Positions 61,774-64,000 of a DNA stretch of 64,000 bases are shown piece after piece. Where the stretch lies: the NCBI RefSeq assembly GCF_030704535.1, contig NC_081812.1:16931001-16995000 (forward strand). The letters run 5' to 3'. Position numbers and translations under genes: made by a program. Numbering within the stretch: the stretch's first letter is position 1; each line of letters starts with the position of its first letter. Below the pieces are notes generated by a model, which worked only from the letters and a program-made list of their open reading frames with translations, had not been told where the DNA came from and ran no database searches. This DNA is from Vitis vinifera. Its lineage: Eukaryota > Streptophyta > Magnoliopsida > Vitales > Vitaceae.

Positions 61774-62111
61774 TGTAAATAATTTTTATTTTTTTATTTT
61801 ATTTTATTATATTAGTCTCGAATTATTTATATTTATTTTATTTTATTTTTTCTATTAATCTTATATTTTTAGGAAGAGTTTTACTGAGATTGTACCAATA
61901 GAGTCTCATTCATTTTATAAATAGAATCTCCTTCCATTTTGAATCATATTCTAATTACAAGTAAATTTTGGGGACTGTTTTAATGACCTATAAAAGTAGG
62001 TCATCCCTCGCTTTCTATATATGAATGTCAATTTTTCAAGTAATTTAGTATTTTCATACATCTATCTAGATGAATTTTTTCTAAACCCGAGTTGCATACA
62101 TATTGCTTACA
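61774..62111 (+). mobile_element. Probable solo LTR (338 bp) inside the F-box gene
   Basis: Begins TGTAAATAATT and ends TTGCTTACA, so it has TGTAA/TTACA inverted ends. The interior has LTR-like text (AGTCTCGAATTATTTATA, TTTATAAATAGAATCTCC) with TATA-like boxes at about 61915 and 61990. Flanks GAGAG and GAGTA match at only three of five bases, so the target duplication is not proven. Confidence 0.5.
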
Positions 62112-62289
62112 GAGTACACCCATAAGTGCACCAAGTTCGTTTTCGAGGAGGATGGATCTATTTTAAGAACAGTACTTGTCACGCCTCTGTCGATAAGTTT
62201 TTCTTCTTATATATTATGTTCTTTGTTTGTATCTTTTGGGATAACCTTTTGTTTCCATACCCTTAAATCCAACATTTTTTTGTCTTGGG

Positions 62290-62462
62290 GCATTCACTAA
62301 ATGCAGACCATGACATCCCGGCCTAATCCGACCCATCGGCTTCATATCAAACTCGCATAGCTTGAACCCATTCTCCTCTTCTTCCACCTCCACCAGTAGC
62401 TTTAACTTGGTGCTTCTTGAGCATGTGACTTGTATTAGCAATTCGGGTTTACTGTTGATTGC
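62290..62462 (-). pseudogene. Possible upstream remnant of the same F-box gene
   Basis: The minus-strand frame reads PELLIQVTCSRSTKLKLLVE, then CEFDMKPMGRIRPGCHGLHLVN. The phrase resembles the region just after the F-box in plant FBA proteins (usually followed by SCNGLLCL). It stops abruptly near 62290. It is on the right strand and side to be the 5' continuation of the broken gene at 61012-61773. This is inference from motif similarity. Confidence 0.4.
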
Positions 62463-62539
62463 ATTCTAGGAAATGAATTTGTTGCTGGAGATCATTCTGT
62501 ACCATGATTTGCAGATGAATCTGAATTTGTTGTGAAGGT

Positions 62540-62810
62540 TGTTGAGAATCAGAAGAACCTGAAACTGATGAAAAACACCAAGAAACAGAGGATGCAAAAG
62601 AAAATGGATTGCAGAGAAGAAAACTAAAAAATTACATCAGACTTGAGTCCTATTTATAACACATCAATGACACAATAACAGAGTAACAAAAATAAACTGA
62701 AATAACAACTTTTCTAACTAACTCTTCTCATCTAACTTGCTTTCTATTTTAAGTCTTTCTTCTTTCCTTTTTAGTTCCATGCTTTCAATATGAGATGCAA
62801 CACTCCAACA
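62540..62810 (-). repeat. 3' LTR of the second copia element
   Basis: Read on the minus strand it starts TGTTGGAGTG directly after the polypurine tract at 62811-62820 (TGAGGGGGGG) and reaches a TCTCAACA end at 62540 (TGTTG/CAACA). TATAAATAGG lies about 150 bases in. The inner end at 62540 is a best guess because the partner LTR is not in the window. Confidence 0.6.
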
Positions 62811-64000
62811 CCCCCCCTCAAGATGAACATGGATGTTAATGATGTTCATCTTGCGAAGATTATGATGAAAAGGTAGAGAACCGAGAGGCTTTGTAAAGAT
62901 ATCTGCGAGCTGTAATCGTGATGGAATATGGAAGAGCTTAATAACATGCTGCTGCAATTTTTCACGAATAAGATGGCAGTCAATCTGGATATGCTTTGTT
63001 CTCTCGTGCTGAACTGGATTTGTGGCGATGGACATTGCTGATTGACTGTCAGTATATAGCAAAGCTGACTGTGAATGTTTGATATCCAGGTCTTGTAAGG
63101 CATACAAAAGCCATTGAATTTCACAGGTGGTAGTTGCAAGGGCTCGGTACTCTGCCTCTGCAGAGGATCGACTAACTGTAACTTGTTTCTTTGATTTCCA
63201 TGAAATCAAGGAGTTGCCAAGAAAAATTGCAAAACCAGTGACACTCCTTCTAGTATCGACACAGCCTGCCCAATCACTATCGGAAAAACCCTTTAATTGA
63301 AAATCTGAGGAAGAAGGAAAAAAGAGACCTTGCCCTGGTGTGGCCTTTAGATACCTCAGTACTCGAATGGCTGCTTGATGGTGACTAACAGCAGGTTTTG
63401 CTAAAAATTGGCTGAGTACTTGTACAGAATAGGCTAAGTCAGGCCTAGTGAGAGTTAAATAAAGTAATCTGCCAATGAGTCTTCGGTAACCTGATGGATC
63501 TTCATAGAAATTGGTATCATTTGCTGATAACTTGAGGGTAGATTCCATAGGAAAGGCAGCAGGTTTGGATCCAGTTAAACCAGTGTCTTCAAGTATGTCA
63601 AGTATATACTTTCGTTGGCATAAGGAGATACCAGTCTTGGACCTTGCAACTTCCAAGCCAAGAAAGTATTTTAGTGGGCCTAAGTCTTTAATAGTGAACT
63701 TGGCATCTAAAAAGGTCTTCAACCTTTCAATTTCCAGAATGTTATCACTTGCCAATAGCACATCATCCACATAGACTAATAAGGTCATAAAAGAACTTTC
63801 AGATTTCTTAATGAACAGAGAACAGTCAGAATTACCTTGAATAAATCCATAGGAAAGAAGGGCCTGGGATAGTTTGGCATACCATTGTCTGGAAGCTTGC
63901 TTCAAGCCATAGAGGCTCTTTAGAAGACGACAAACTTTCTGTTCACCTTGGACAGCCAACCCAGGAGGCAATTACATGTATACCTCTTCATGTAAATCAC
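62718..64000 (-). pseudogene. copia pol fragment: reverse transcriptase and RNase H
   Basis: Open from 63971 down to the stop at 62718. It shows [23 protein letters not shown] (RT catalytic site), [32 protein letters not shown] and [10 protein letters not shown] (RNase H). The last 30 or so codons run into the LTR, as is usual. A TAA at 63972-63974 interrupts the frame just before LPPGL, a conserved place in RT, so the upstream coding sequence (bases 63975-64000) is in frame but separated by the stop. A defective copy. Confidence 0.88.

Larger units (their letters stand above)
62540..64000 (-). mobile_element. Second Ty1/copia element, 3' half (cut by window end)
   Basis: Minus strand. It contains the end of pol, a G-rich polypurine tract and a short LTR. 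The style HLEGGC running into the LTR, a short LTR and the RT/RNase H wording suggest the Ale/Retrofit-like lineage, different from the complete element at 41495-48012. The 5' half is beyond the window. Confidence 0.85.

Overview
The window is plant nuclear DNA from a eudicot. The evidence is many GT-AG introns with AT-rich interiors, plant-only gene families (DET2, plastid accA/CAC3 with its long C-terminal extension, RTNLB, UUAT-type transporter) and plant Ty1/copia and hAT elements. Gene size, intron size and a young copia insertion fit a woody species such as grapevine. The species name is an inference that I could not test.

Layout, left to right: 3' end of a neutral ceramidase gene (+, cut by the window start); a solo LTR; a Golgi UDP-uronic-acid/sugar-phosphate transporter-like gene (+, 4 exons); mitochondrial uncoupling protein UCP1 (+, 9 exons); about 3.8 kb of AT-rich intergenic DNA; the HAKAI-type RING E3 ligase (+); then three genes on the minus strand: reticulon RTNLB12-like, an ataxin-3-like Josephin deubiquitinase and an OTU deubiquitinase (8 coding exons over 6.9 kb, with several transposon relics in its introns). 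Next comes a complete 6.5 kb Ty1/copia element (two 698-bp LTRs, AATAT target duplication), a 4 kb gene-poor tract built of degenerate long repeats and holding a 457-bp hAT-type miniature element with a tRNA-like core, the plastid acetyl-CoA carboxylase alpha-carboxyltransferase gene CAC3 (+, 10 coding exons), the intronless brassinosteroid 5-alpha-reductase gene DET2 (-), a wrecked F-box gene split by transposon DNA, and the 3' half of a second copia element that runs off the right edge.

The genes are ordinary single-copy plant genes with separate jobs: sphingolipid turnover, nucleotide-sugar transport, respiration, m6A/ubiquitin, ER shape, two deubiquitinases, fatty-acid synthesis and steroid hormone synthesis. 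From memory, UCP1-RTNLB12-Josephin are neighbours on Arabidopsis chromosome 3 (At3g54110-54130), and ceramidase-OTU-CAC3-DET2 lie together on chromosome 2 (At2g38010-38050). The window therefore looks like an unfractionated ancestral block of which Arabidopsis keeps two complementary halves.

The most unusual items are the hAT miniature element with GC-rich arms and intact pol III A and B boxes, and a copia element whose apparent gag start codon and splice donor lie inside the LTR. Exon boundaries were read by eye from splice signals, reading frame and family conservation. No transcript data were available.
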